Shown: positions 1 to 7,901, numbered from the stretch's first letter. The stretch is DNA of 21,649 nucleotides from an uncultured Spongiibacteraceae bacterium (GCA_946480345.1 CAMLJR010000035.1:1-21649); one strand, 5' to 3'. Made by a program: numbers and translations. Notes: a model not told the origin generated them from the letters alone.

Positions 1-122
1 GTGAGGATGCGTTCGGAATCGACCAGCGCTTTCGGGCAGCCGAGGCTGACGAAGCCGATTTTTTTCGTATCGGTCTTGCTCTCGGAGGGGCCGGGTTTGG
101 TTTCGGACGGGGAAACGGACAT
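1..122 (-). CDS. rimO: Ribosomal protein S12 methylthiotransferase RimO, N-terminal part (cut by window edge)
   Basis: RimO is a radical-SAM enzyme that adds a methylthio group to an aspartate of ribosomal protein S12. Only the first 40 codons are present; the rest lies beyond the left edge. On the minus strand the ATG is at 122-120. A short Ser/Pro/Lys-rich leader is followed by [20 protein letters not shown], the characteristic start of the RimO/MiaB N-terminal domain, whose Cys (in LGCPKA) is a ligand of the auxiliary iron-sulphur cluster. The [12 protein letters not shown] form is typical of RimO rather than MiaB. It is divergent from the gene at 267. The domain call is strong; the first dozen residues are variable in the family, so the exact start is less sure. 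Confidence 0.88.
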   Translation of the reverse strand, partial: MSVSPSETKPGPSESKTDTKKIGFVSLGCPKALVDSERIL

Positions 123-266
123 CAAATAAATGCTCTGCAAAACACCGCAAATGGCGGTGCGGTCTGACGAAGGGCGCGTAGTTTACCCGAACGAGGGGCG
201 CTCCGCGCGGCGCTGGGCTATGCTAGCCGCCGTTCAAAACGGTGCCTATACGGGGATTACGAAGAG

Positions 267-1118
267 ATGGTTAAAGCGAATAAATACTGGGCGGCGGCGT
301 TGATCGGCGCGGTTTTACTAGCCGGTTGCGCGACGGTTGATCCGACCCAGGATGGCGGCCAGCGCGTCAGTCAGGCGTGGTTGCGCAACGAACCGGTGCC
401 GTTGCTGCGGCCATCGTACGGTAAGGCGCTGACCACTCCGATTGCCTATCGGATTCAGCGCCAGGCGCTCGATCAGGTTGTGCAGGGGCGTTCGCCGGAT
501 GGTTATAAAGCGGGTTTAACCAGTCTCGCCAGTCAACAGGCATTCGGCGCGAGCGAGCCGATTGCAGCAGTGCTGCTGCCGAACAGTGGCGTGAAAAGCC
601 GCGAGGATGGTTATCACATCGATTTGCGGCAATACCGTCAGCCTTTTGCCGAGGTGGAGATCGGCTTTCGGTTATCCGAAACCTTGCGCCGTCCCGTTCG
701 CGACGTAAATGAATTACGCACGCTCGTGGCCGAGGTATTGCCGGTGATCGAGTTACCCGATTTGGCGCATGCAGGAAACGACAAATTTCATCCGCTCGAT
801 CTGATAGCGACGAATGCTGGCGCCAAGCATTACATCGCAGGCCGTGGCCGCGCATCGAGCGTCACCGATCCGAACGCCATTGCTGTGACGCTATATCGCG
901 AGGGCGAACCGCTGACGCAGGGCACGGCGTTCGATGTCGTCGGCGATCAATGGCAGGTTCTGCTCTGGCTGGTCAATCGCACGATTGCGAGCGGCTGGGC
1001 CATCGAGCCGGGCCAAGTGCTCATCACTGGCACATTGGGCAAAGCGGTACCGCTCGAACGCGGGTTGTATGTCGCCGATTACGGCCGTTTCGGCTCAATT
1101 GAATGGTGGGTGGATTAA
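267..1118 (+). CDS. Lipoprotein with 2-keto-4-pentenoate hydratase / fumarylacetoacetate hydrolase-type fold
   Basis: The 283-residue product starts with a lipoprotein signal peptide: a positive N-terminus, a hydrophobic stretch and lipobox LLAGC with Cys21. The body resembles MhpD-type hydratases. Glu129 and Glu131 (AEVEIGF) and Glu162 (VIELPD) keep the spacing of the metal-binding carboxylates I recall for MhpD. The tail (LITGTLGKAVPLERG) matches the family's ITGALG..VP...G motif. MhpD-type enzymes are usually cytoplasmic and hydrate dienoates in aromatic meta-cleavage pathways, so a lipid-anchored version is unusual. Its substrate cannot be inferred and no aromatic degradation genes are nearby. 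The ATG at 267 is directly preceded by GAAGAG, which is too close to be an ideal ribosome site; CGGGGA at 251 is a weak alternative. The gene is divergent from rimO and convergent with the DUF2244 gene, 15 bp away. The fold is fairly certain, the function is not. Confidence 0.82.
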   Translation: MVKANKYWAAALIGAVLLAGCATVDPTQDGGQRVSQAWLRNEPVPLLRPSYGKALTTPIAYRIQRQALDQVVQGRSPDGYKAGLTSLASQQAFGASEPIAAVLLPNSGVKSREDGYHIDLRQYRQPFAEVEIGFRLSETLRRPVRDVNELRTLVAEVLPVIELPDLAHAGNDKFHPLDLIATNAGAKHYIAGRGRASSVTDPNAIAVTLYREGEPLTQGTAFDVVGDQWQVLLWLVNRTIASGWAIEPGQVLITGTLGKAVPLERGLYVADYGRFGSIEWWVD

Positions 1119-1133
1119 TCGCGCCTTCGGATT

Positions 1134-1667
1134 TTAAATATCGAGCCGCATCGGGCCACTGTGATTGCGCACCCGTAACCCTTGGGCGCGCAATAGTGCG
1201 AGCAGTGTTTTACTGTCGTCCTTGTTGAGAAAGTTGCCGAGCGGAATTTGCTCGTTGTGATCGCATAAGAATATTTTCAGCGGGTCCCACGGATGGGGTT
1301 GAACTTCCACCGACAGCGATACGGTATCGCGCGGGAATTGCCAAGTGAAGCGCGGGTAATACGCGCCCTTCTGCAAAATCAATTGTTGTGCACGAAAGCG
1401 CAGTACATGCCGCTGTTGTAGCTTCCAGCAGACGTAATACAGCGCGAAGGCCAGGCCTGCGATTTCAATACCGGCGAACGGCACAATTGGCCATAAACCC
1501 AGATAAACAAAGACGCCCGCGATTACCGTCCACCACATCGCAAACAACGCAATGATGAGTTTATTCAGGCGCCAGCTGGCCGAGCGATTCGGCTGAGCGA
1601 TCAACAGCGATTCTTCGGCGGATTCCTGCAATGTGACCATCGGCGCGCTCACGCGAATGAAGGCCAC
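1134..1667 (-). CDS. DUF2244 family integral membrane protein
   Basis: This predicted inner-membrane protein of 177 residues has two closely spaced membrane segments at about 36-58 and 61-82, with a short LGLWPIVPFAGIE turn between them. A soluble C-terminal domain of about 95 residues follows. The PNRS.SWR motif just before the first segment and the WP..PFAG.E turn are typical of DUF2244, whose function is unknown. The longest frame starts at a GTG (1667). An ATG at 1640 would give 168 residues beginning MVTLQESAEE. Neither has a good Shine-Dalgarno, so the start is unresolved. It is the last gene of the minus-strand run and begins 38 bp (GTG start) after the end of rluA, so co-transcription is likely. 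Confidence 0.8.
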   Translation of the reverse strand: MAFIRVSAPMVTLQESAEESLLIAQPNRSASWRLNKLIIALFAMWWTVIAGVFVYLGLWPIVPFAGIEIAGLAFALYYVCWKLQQRHVLRFRAQQLILQKGAYYPRFTWQFPRDTVSLSVEVQPHPWDPLKIFLCDHNEQIPLGNFLNKDDSKTLLALLRAQGLRVRNHSGPMRLDI

Positions 1668-1705
1668 TCGATTCTATGCCACTCGATGAGTGCGGAAAAT
1701 GGCGA

Positions 1706-2371
1706 TTAAAACGGTACTGGCGCGATGAAGGTTTGCATTTCACCGCTGAGTGGATGCGTGACACGCAATTGGCGAGCATGCAGCGTCAACCTGCTCCATG
1801 CATTTTTTGCCTGTTCGTGCGCGTAAAACGGGCAGCCTAAAATCGGATGACCAATCTCAGCCAAATGCACGCGCAATTGATGAGAGCGTCCGGTGATGGG
1901 TTGCAATTCGACGCGCGAAATATGGCGTTCACTATCGCGCTGCATCACACGGTAGTGCGTCAACGCGTTTTTACCGTTTACGTAATCGATAATTTTGCGT
2001 GGCCGATTCGGCCAGTCGACGCAGATCGGTAAATCGATGCTGCCTTCGTCGTTCGACGGCAGGCCCCAGACCAGCGCTTCGTAAAATTTTTCGGTTTCGC
2101 GTTTTTCGAATTGACGATTCAAATGGCGATGCGCTTCCGGCGTGCGCGCGAGAATCATTAACCCCGATGTGTCGAAATCCAGCCGATGCACAATGCGCAG
2201 CTCGCCGAATTCACTGTTCAACCGCGATGGCACGCAGTCGCGGTTGGCCGGATCGCGTCCTGGCACCGATAACAGACCATACGGTTTATCGACGACGACG
2301 ATTGCGTCGTCGGCGTGGACGATGTTGATCGGGCGATCGCAGTACGGAACGATAAAAGTGGAGGAGGTCAT
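1706..2371 (-). CDS. rluA: Dual-specificity 23S rRNA/tRNA pseudouridine synthase RluA
   Basis: RluA isomerises uridine 746 of 23S rRNA and uridine 32 of some tRNAs to pseudouridine. The catalytic motif HRLDFDTSG places the nucleophilic aspartate at residue 65 of the chosen protein; E. coli RluA uses Asp64. DKPYGLLSVPGR near the N-terminus, the DWPNRP segment and PITGRSHQLRVH near the C-terminus all match RluA rather than RluC or RluD, and there is no N-terminal S4 domain. I chose the ATG at 2371, which gives 221 residues against 219 in E. coli. An ATG at 2404 would add 11 residues with no family support. Neither start has an obvious ribosome site. The gene lies between the CULT gene and the DUF2244 gene on the same strand. 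Confidence 0.92.
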   Translation of the reverse strand: MTSSTFIVPYCDRPINIVHADDAIVVVDKPYGLLSVPGRDPANRDCVPSRLNSEFGELRIVHRLDFDTSGLMILARTPEAHRHLNRQFEKRETEKFYEALVWGLPSNDEGSIDLPICVDWPNRPRKIIDYVNGKNALTHYRVMQRDSERHISRVELQPITGRSHQLRVHLAEIGHPILGCPFYAHEQAKNAWSRLTLHARQLRVTHPLSGEMQTFIAPVPF

Positions 2372-2449
2372 TGCAGTCAGGCACGGGAAACGGCCGCGTA
2401 TCATAGGGCCGCATTGCCGGTCATGCTACTTCGCGAGGCGGCCAGTCAT

Positions 2450-2842
2450 CTAGGTTGCGGGGTCCGGGTAGCGCAGCTTATCGACGATCAAACCAAAAAA
2501 CTGGCTCGATTCCCCCTGCTGATAAAACCAGCCGAGATGTTCGCCGCAATCGCTACAGCGCGCTAACTGCCAGCTGTGATTCTTGAACCAGGAAAAATCC
2601 TTAATGGCGGGGCCGCTGATATCGCAGCCCGGCGCGACCTTGAAACAACCGATTACATAGTGAAGGCCACCCGGATTGACGAACCGATGCTGGTGATTAC
2701 CGGCAATGGTGAGTTCGTCCTGTCGACTGGTGACGGCAGCCCGGCAGAAATGACACAGAATCAGCTCGGTTTGCGGGAGTTGTTTCGTGCCTTCCAAATC
2801 GGGCAATAACGTATTTAACGACGTAGCTGTCGGATGCTGCAT
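2450..2842 (-). CDS. Stand-alone CULT (cereblon-type) domain protein
   Basis: This 130-residue soluble protein consists almost entirely of a CULT domain, the thalidomide-binding fold of cereblon, also found as small bacterial proteins such as that of Magnetospirillum gryphiswaldense. Zinc ligands are Cys30/Cys33 (CHFC) and Cys96/Cys99 (CSDC). The aromatic cage is Trp85, Trp91 and Trp105 (spacing 6 and 14), identical to human Trp380, Trp386 and Trp400. The distances Trp91-Cys96 and Cys99-Trp105 also match the human protein. HRFVNPGG and PGCDISGPAIKDFSWF are family signatures. The physiological ligand of bacterial CULT proteins is not established; uridine and C-terminal cyclic imides have been discussed for the family. 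It lies 28 bp after the TonB-domain gene and ends in TAG. No Lon-like domain or ubiquitin partner is present. Confidence 0.9.
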   Translation of the reverse strand: MQHPTATSLNTLLPDLEGTKQLPQTELILCHFCRAAVTSRQDELTIAGNHQHRFVNPGGLHYVIGCFKVAPGCDISGPAIKDFSWFKNHSWQLARCSDCGEHLGWFYQQGESSQFFGLIVDKLRYPDPAT

Positions 2843-2870
2843 ATACCATCTTGTCGAAATCGTAAGCCCG

Positions 2871-4079
2871 CTATTGCGCGAGCTTAAATACCATCGGGAC
2901 TAAAAATTCAAATATGTTGCCTTCCAGCTGGTCGCTCGCTTTTGGAAACGGCGCCGCTTTTTTAACGGCTTTTAGCGCCGCTTCATCAAGCAAATCGTCG
3001 GCGGATTGCGCGATCTCGAAGGAGGCGAGATTACCGCCGCGATCGATGCGCACGCGCATCATCACCAACCCTTCGATATTGTCTTTCTGCGCGCGCTTGG
3101 GATATTCCACGTGGCGTACGACGAGTTTGCGTACCTCACCCAGATAGCTGTCGTACAGCCGCGCCTGGAGCTCCTGCTTGGCCTTTGCCTGTGCTTTGGC
3201 TTCTGCCGCACGAGCCTGCTGTTCGGCAATCTGTTGCGCGTCATTAGCTGCCGGCGCTGGTGCGGCAGCGGTCGCGGCGGGTTTGGCGGGCGCAGCCGCC
3301 GGCGGTGCCTTGGGTTCAGGTTGTGGTTTAGGCGCTTCGGGCTTGGGTGCTTCGGTCTTCGGCGCAGTCGCAGCAACGGCGGGCGCTGGTGCGGGCGTCG
3401 CGGATGGAGCTGGCGCCGGCGCAGTGGCTGTCGCGGGAGGCGTTTCCGTTTCCGGGGCAGACGCTTTAAAGCCCCAGCCGGCGATCACTTTCTTGCGGCT
3501 ATCGTTCGGTTGGACCGCTTGATAGCGAGCGAGCAATTCAGTTCCGGCCGCCGATTTTTGCAGTTCCAGAATGTCTCGCTTGAATTCGGATGACGGTGGG
3601 CGCTGGCCGATCCAACTGTTCAGCAGCATGTTGAATAGTGCTGGGCTGCCGGTGCGTAGTGCCGGTGTGCCATTCAAGGTCACCAGCGTGGTGTTATTCC
3701 CAGTCAGCTCGATGGCGAGAATATCGCCCGCGACCAAATCGCCTTTCGGCAATGATGTAAACGCCAGCATGTCATTAGCGTTCGCATTCAGCGTCGCGCT
3801 CGGATTATTGATCGTAATCAGCTGATTCCACATTTGCGCGAACCGCAGCGAAGGCCAGCGGTCTGCCGTGATACGCAGCTCCATGCGTTTCTTGCCCGGC
3901 ATATTAGTGATCGTGGCGGCATCGCGTCCCGCCCAGCCGAGATACAGCGCGCCAATGTAATATTCCTTGCGGAGTTGTTCGAAGCTCGCGATCCCGTTCA
4001 TATTCAGATCGTTCTGCGCGGAGGCCATCGATGCCGCAAAGGAGGATATGAGTAAAATAAAGCCGAGTATGTGTTTCAT
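2871..4079 (-). CDS. Secreted fusion: chalcone-isomerase-like domain, Pro/Ala linker, TonB C-terminal domain
   Basis: The 402-residue product begins with a cleavable signal peptide (cut near ASA-Q, residues 21/22). Residues of about 30-172 resemble bacterial chalcone-isomerase-like domains: a KGD..AGD.L.IEL stretch, then TLVTLNGTPA, then FNMLLNSWIGQRPPS. A low-complexity linker rich in Ala, Pro and Lys spans about 207-280, followed by a charged Ala/Gln/Lys helix to about 305. A TonB C-terminal domain (about 310-400) contains YPKRAQ and EGLVMMRVRIDRGG. Unlike TonB and TolA, there is no uncleaved N-terminal anchor, so I infer a periplasmic or secreted protein rather than a classical energy transducer. 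I chose the ATG at 4079 because it begins the signal peptide; an ATG at 4145 would add 22 residues that spoil it. It leads the minus-strand run with the CULT gene. Confidence 0.78.
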   Translation of the reverse strand: MKHILGFILLISSFAASMASAQNDLNMNGIASFEQLRKEYYIGALYLGWAGRDAATITNMPGKKRMELRITADRWPSLRFAQMWNQLITINNPSATLNANANDMLAFTSLPKGDLVAGDILAIELTGNNTTLVTLNGTPALRTGSPALFNMLLNSWIGQRPPSSEFKRDILELQKSAAGTELLARYQAVQPNDSRKKVIAGWGFKASAPETETPPATATAPAPAPSATPAPAPAVAATAPKTEAPKPEAPKPQPEPKAPPAAAPAKPAATAAAPAPAANDAQQIAEQQARAAEAKAQAKAKQELQARLYDSYLGEVRKLVVRHVEYPKRAQKDNIEGLVMMRVRIDRGGNLASFEIAQSADDLLDEAALKAVKKAAPFPKASDQLEGNIFEFLVPMVFKLAQ

Positions 4080-4313
4080 ATTATTCGTATCGCTAAATCC
4101 GCTTAGAAATAAGGTGCACTCTCTGAGTAAACCTATATCGCGCATCGCTTTATTAACGATGCCTCGATATGTCCGTTACACTTTGTGCGGCTAAATGTAG
4201 ACCATAAAACTCAAGCGAGCGAATTGCTGCGAGCGCGCGATGAAGAGAACAAACCTTGCACCAGTTCACAGCGCAGAACGCTAGATTTAACCGTTAATAT
4301 TCCAATAATAATT

Positions 4314-4328
4314 TCCGGCCGAGCCGGA
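4314..4328. promoter_or_regulatory. Short palindrome upstream of the CNB-domain gene
   Basis: TCCGGC-CGA-GCCGGA is a perfect 6-bp inverted repeat with a 3-bp spacer, lying 26 bp before the ATG at 4355. It stands out against AT-rich DNA just upstream (4281-4313). It could be an operator or a small hairpin in the leader. It is too short to assign to a known regulator. The surrounding gap (4080-4354) separates two divergent genes and should carry both promoters, but I could not place either with confidence. Confidence 0.3.
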
Positions 4329-4354
4329 CTAATCGCATATGCATAAGGCCCTGC

Positions 4355-5026
4355 ATGAAAATTAAAGAAATCCGCCATGTATCACCCGCCGAGTTAACGT
4401 CGTTGCTGACGAGAATTCCTTTTTTTAAAGAATTACGTCTGCGCGATGAAAAACAATTGCAGTTGTTGCTGGGCTATAGCTGCCTGGTCGATCTGGATGC
4501 TGGCGAAACCATCATGCGCCGCGGTGAAAAGGGTTCGTGGTTATATTTCCTCGTGAAGGGCAAGCTGGTGGTTTATCGGGATCGTCCCGATCCTGACGAC
4601 GAGATCAATGTGATTACGCCCGGCGAGTTGTTTGGCGATCTCGCGCAGTTATCGGATCAGGAGCGCAAAGCAACCGTGGCGGCTTCACAAGATCGCGGCG
4701 CACTGTTGTTTGCGTGTGATTTCAAGGCATTTGGAACGCTCGAGAATTTCACCCAGGTCGATCTTTCGACCAAGTTGTTGTTTTATCGCACGGTGGTGCA
4801 CAGCGTGCGCTGGCGTCTTGAGGTGATGCGCACCGAGCAGCCCCAGCACTCGCTAGTCGGCGAGCTGCTGAAGCTGCCCGTCTACACAGGCCGACGCGAT
4901 AGCGTCGAGGAATTGCAGGCTCTGCATCGCCAGGCGCGCGAGTTGGCGTCGATTCTCGAACGTTGGAATCAGGGCGGTAAGCTGGGCGAGCTGTTCGTTG
5001 CTAACAGCGCCGCGACCGGGTCGTAA
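4355..5026 (+). CDS. Cyclic nucleotide-binding (CRP-like sensor) domain protein without a DNA-binding domain
   Basis: The 223-residue protein carries one cNMP-binding beta-barrel at about residues 20-140. Visible elements are LDAGETIMRRGEKGSWLYFL, then ITPGELFGDLAQLSDQERKATV, which is the phosphate-binding cassette. Arg104, the phosphate-contacting arginine, is kept, while the CRP glutamate is Asp95 here. The rest is helical and I see no helix-turn-helix, kinase or cyclase domain. It therefore looks like a free-standing sensor acting through protein contacts; whether it binds cAMP, c-di-GMP or nothing is open. The ATG is preceded by AAGG in gcataaggccctgc, a fair ribosome site. The response-regulator gene starts 68 bp downstream on the same strand. 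Confidence 0.8.
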   Translation: MKIKEIRHVSPAELTSLLTRIPFFKELRLRDEKQLQLLLGYSCLVDLDAGETIMRRGEKGSWLYFLVKGKLVVYRDRPDPDDEINVITPGELFGDLAQLSDQERKATVAASQDRGALLFACDFKAFGTLENFTQVDLSTKLLFYRTVVHSVRWRLEVMRTEQPQHSLVGELLKLPVYTGRRDSVEELQALHRQARELASILERWNQGGKLGELFVANSAATGS

Positions 5027-5094
5027 CCGGCAAAGCGTCCCGAGCGGGCTATACTGACCTGCATTGTTTTGTCGGGTCGGGATGTTGTTGCGAA

Positions 5095-5460
5095 ATGTCT
5101 ATTCCTCTGTTGATTTGCGATGACTCCAATATGGCGCGCAAACAGGTGCAGCGAGCCCTGCCTGAGGGCTGGGATGTCGATGTGACATTTGCGACTAACG
5201 GTGTCGAAGGCTTGGCTGCGATTCGCGCCGGCAAGGGAGAAATGGTGTTTCTCGATCTAACCATGCCGGAGATGGATGGTTATCAAGTGCTCGAACAGAT
5301 TCGTGCGGAAGGATTAAAAGCGGTGGTCATCGTGATCTCTGCCGATATACAACCCGAAGCGCGCGAACGTGTTTTGCAACTGGGAGCCTTGGATTTCATC
5401 CGCAAGCCCATCAACAATGAAAAGCTGGCTCTCGCACTCAAGAATTTCGGCCTCCTTTAA
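5095..5460 (+). CDS. Single-domain response regulator (CheY-like receiver)
   Basis: This 121-residue protein is a receiver domain with no output domain. Conserved residues are Asp9/Asp10 (acid pocket), Asp54 in FLDLTMPEMDG (phosphorylation site), Ser82 (the Thr/Ser switch) and Lys104 in RKPINN. A histidine kinase would phosphorylate Asp54, but no kinase or chemotaxis gene is in the window. It follows the cNMP-domain gene by 68 bp. A good -10-like TATACT at 5050-5055 without a clear -35 leaves open whether it has its own promoter. The ATG at 5095 has no convincing Shine-Dalgarno. It converges on the lytic transglycosylase gene, with 21 bp between stops. Confidence 0.88.
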   Translation: MSIPLLICDDSNMARKQVQRALPEGWDVDVTFATNGVEGLAAIRAGKGEMVFLDLTMPEMDGYQVLEQIRAEGLKAVVIVISADIQPEARERVLQLGALDFIRKPINNEKLALALKNFGLL

Positions 5461-5481
5461 TCGTTCAATCGCATTTTCCGC

Positions 5482-6126
5482 TCACATATCGCCGGCATAC
5501 CAGCGATCGCGCCACGCATCCATAACGCGTGTCGGATACCACAATTTTCCATAGCTTCCGTTGTAACGCGCTAGTGCATGCATCCAGCTGCCATTCTCTT
5601 TTTGCATGTAGTACTTGAGGATTTGGCAGCCATAACGAAGGTTGGTGGCGACATCGGTGAGATTATCTTCGGGATGGCCGATTTCGTTTTTCCAGAATGG
5701 CATCACCTGCATTAATCCCTGCGCGCCAGCGCGCGATACCGCGTAACGATCGAAGCGGCTTTCTATCTGAATCAGAGCGAGCACCAGATCCGGTTTCAGC
5801 TGTGCGCGTTTGGCTTCGCGATGGATGGCACGCAGTAAGTCGAGCCGTTCCTCGGGGTTCTGCATATACGGAGTCAGCCGCGTCGACATATCGAGCAGCC
5901 AAACTTCCGCGTCGAAGCGATCGACAAAACTATCCGATTTGGTTATCGCCTCTTTTAAAAAGACGCGCATTTCAGCGCGTTCTTGCGCATTGGCGGGTAA
6001 GGCGCCAGCCAATGCTGAAGAGGACATTATGCTGGTGAGCGCGACTATTAAAGCCAGCGCGCTCAGCCATTGAGACGCCGGAAATTTAGCGGCGGGGGAT
6101 TTGTGTTTGAACAAATGTGTCGACAT
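5482..6126 (-). CDS. Lytic transglycosylase, SLT family, exported
   Basis: It cleaves the glycan strands of peptidoglycan in the periplasm. The 214-residue protein has an N-terminal export signal (hydrophobic core near residues 20-36, [14 protein letters not shown]; likely cut near ALAG). A Slt-type catalytic domain follows with IQIESRFD (catalytic Glu122), [24 protein letters not shown] and ARYNGS. I chose the ATG at 6126 because it starts a complete signal peptide. The frame is open further upstream inside proS, but those residues have no signal character. This start makes the gene overlap the 3' end of proS by 41 bp on the same strand, so transcription, and perhaps translation, is likely coupled to proS. 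It is an MltE/Slt70-like minimal enzyme, but I cannot name the exact family. Confidence 0.87.
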   Translation of the reverse strand: MSTHLFKHKSPAAKFPASQWLSALALIVALTSIMSSSALAGALPANAQERAEMRVFLKEAITKSDSFVDRFDAEVWLLDMSTRLTPYMQNPEERLDLLRAIHREAKRAQLKPDLVLALIQIESRFDRYAVSRAGAQGLMQVMPFWKNEIGHPEDNLTDVATNLRYGCQILKYYMQKENGSWMHALARYNGSYGKLWYPTRVMDAWRDRWYAGDM

Positions 6127-7831
6127 CGTGCAGAGCAATTTCACTGGCCTGGGTATCGCGGCGACCTTTGTATTCGAGTTTATTTTCGGCGAGGCTGCGA
6201 TCGCCGATAACAAATCGATGCGGAATGCCGATTAAATCGCTGTCCGCTAGCATCACTCCGAGACGTGCGTTGCGGTCATCGAGTAACACAGCATAGCCCA
6301 TGCTTTGCAGACGCTCGTAAAGCTGTTCCGCAGCGGTGCGAACGGCTTCGGATTTCTGCGCATTCAGCGGCACGATGACGATCTGGAACGGCGCGAGCGC
6401 TTCCGGCCAGATAATTCCGTTGGCATCGTGATTTTGCTCGATCGCAGCCGCGACCACACGGCTGATGCCGATGCCGTAGCAGCCCATGATCATCACCTGC
6501 TCGCGACCTTCTTCGTTCAGCACTTTCGCCTGCATCGCGTCCGAATATTTAGTGCCGAGCTGGAAAATATGGCCGACTTCGATGCCGCGTTTTATTTGCA
6601 GCGTGCCATTACCGTCCGGGCTGGGATCGCCTTCGACGACATTGCGCAAATCTTCGCTGCGCGCGAGCGGCAAATCGCGCTCCCAATTAACGCCGGTCAA
6701 ATGGAAGCCGTCGTCATTCGCGCCGCAGACAAAATCGGCGAGATGCGCGGCGCTACGATCGACGATTACCGGAATATTCAAACCGACAGGGCCGATCGAT
6801 CCCGGATTGCAGCCGATCGTCGCGCGGATCTGCTCATCGCTTGCGAATGTCAGCGGTTTGGCGATGCCCGCAATTTTTTCGGCTTTTATGTCGTTGAGCG
6901 TGTGATCGCCGCGAATTACCAGTGCCACCAGCGAAGCGGCTTTTGCCGCTTTCTCTTCCTCGCGTTCCTCGTGTGCGCCGAGCACGATCAACGTTTTTAC
7001 CGTTTGTTTTGCGTCGATTTTTAATAATGCAGCGACTTCATCGATCGTATGCGCATTCGGCGTCGCGATTTTTTGTAGAGATTGTGTAGCGGCGGGACGA
7101 TTGCCGTGTGGGGCGACTGCTTCGGCCATTTCGACATTCGCCGCGTAATCGCTGCTGTTCGAAAATGCGATGTCGTCTTCGCCCGATGCCGCGAGTACGT
7201 GAAATTCATGCGAGCCGGTGCCGCCGATCGAGCCGGTATCGGCGAGTACGGGTCGGAAATCCAAACCGAGTCGCGTAAAAATATTGCAGTAGGCGCGATG
7301 CATGGCGTCGTAGGTTTGCTGCAGCGACGCCTGATCGTTATGGAACGAATACGCATCTTTCATGATGAATTCGCGCGCGCGCATCACGCCGAAACGCGGC
7401 CGAATTTCATCGCGAAATTTGGTTTGAATCTGATAAAAATTCGCCGGCAGTTGTTTGTAGCTTTTGAGTTCGTTACGAACCAGGTCGGTGATGACCTCCT
7501 CGTGCGTCGGGCCGAGGCAAAACGCGCGATCATGGCGATCGTGCAAACGCGCGAGTTCGGGACCGTATTGCTCCCAGCGTCCCGATTCCTGCCAAAGCTC
7601 GGCGGGTTGCACCACGGGCATCAAGACTTCCTGCGCGCCTGCTTTGTTCATTTCCTCGCGCACGATGGCTTCCACTTTTCGCAATACGCGCAAACCGAGC
7701 GGCAACCACGTGTAAAGCCCGGATGCCAGTTTGCGAATCAGTCCGGCGCGCAGCATGAGTTGATGGCTGATGACTTCGGCATCGGCGGGCGTTTCTTTGA
7801 TCGTGGCGAGAAGCAATTGACTTGCGCGCAT
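6086..7831 (-). CDS. proS: Prolyl-tRNA synthetase (bacterial type, with editing insertion)
   Basis: ProRS charges tRNA-Pro with proline. The 581-residue product is close to E. coli ProRS (572). Its N-terminus [20 protein letters not shown] matches the E. coli start, which fixes the ATG at 7831; the frame is open for another 75 codons upstream without family similarity. Class II elements are the motif 2 region ([26 protein letters not shown] region, residues about 140-165) and motif 3 [17 protein letters not shown]. Between them, at about 225-405, is the YbaK-like insertion that removes mischarged alanine. A HISA-type anticodon-binding domain ends the protein. The lytic transglycosylase gene overlaps its 3' end; the HIT gene is divergent, 70 bp away. 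Confidence 0.97.
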   Translation of the reverse strand: MRASQLLLATIKETPADAEVISHQLMLRAGLIRKLASGLYTWLPLGLRVLRKVEAIVREEMNKAGAQEVLMPVVQPAELWQESGRWEQYGPELARLHDRHDRAFCLGPTHEEVITDLVRNELKSYKQLPANFYQIQTKFRDEIRPRFGVMRAREFIMKDAYSFHNDQASLQQTYDAMHRAYCNIFTRLGLDFRPVLADTGSIGGTGSHEFHVLAASGEDDIAFSNSSDYAANVEMAEAVAPHGNRPAATQSLQKIATPNAHTIDEVAALLKIDAKQTVKTLIVLGAHEEREEEKAAKAASLVALVIRGDHTLNDIKAEKIAGIAKPLTFASDEQIRATIGCNPGSIGPVGLNIPVIVDRSAAHLADFVCGANDDGFHLTGVNWERDLPLARSEDLRNVVEGDPSPDGNGTLQIKRGIEVGHIFQLGTKYSDAMQAKVLNEEGREQVMIMGCYGIGISRVVAAAIEQNHDANGIIWPEALAPFQIVIVPLNAQKSEAVRTAAEQLYERLQSMGYAVLLDDRNARLGVMLADSDLIGIPHRFVIGDRSLAENKLEYKGRRDTQASEIALHDVDTFVQTQIPRR

Positions 7832-7901
7832 GAGGGAGGTGGCTTCCAATAAGCAAAAGAGCACGCATTTTACGATTGAATGACGCGGTGGAGGAAGGCA
7901 T

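Noticed and set aside
3006..3593. Long plus-strand open frame rich in Gly/Arg opposite the TonB-domain gene
   Set aside because: It is the antisense shadow of the Ala/Pro-rich linker. It shows no family motif and no ribosome site.
6305..7852. Long plus-strand open frames opposite proS
   Set aside because: They run antisense to a certain gene and give His/Arg/Phe-rich sequence with no recognisable domain.
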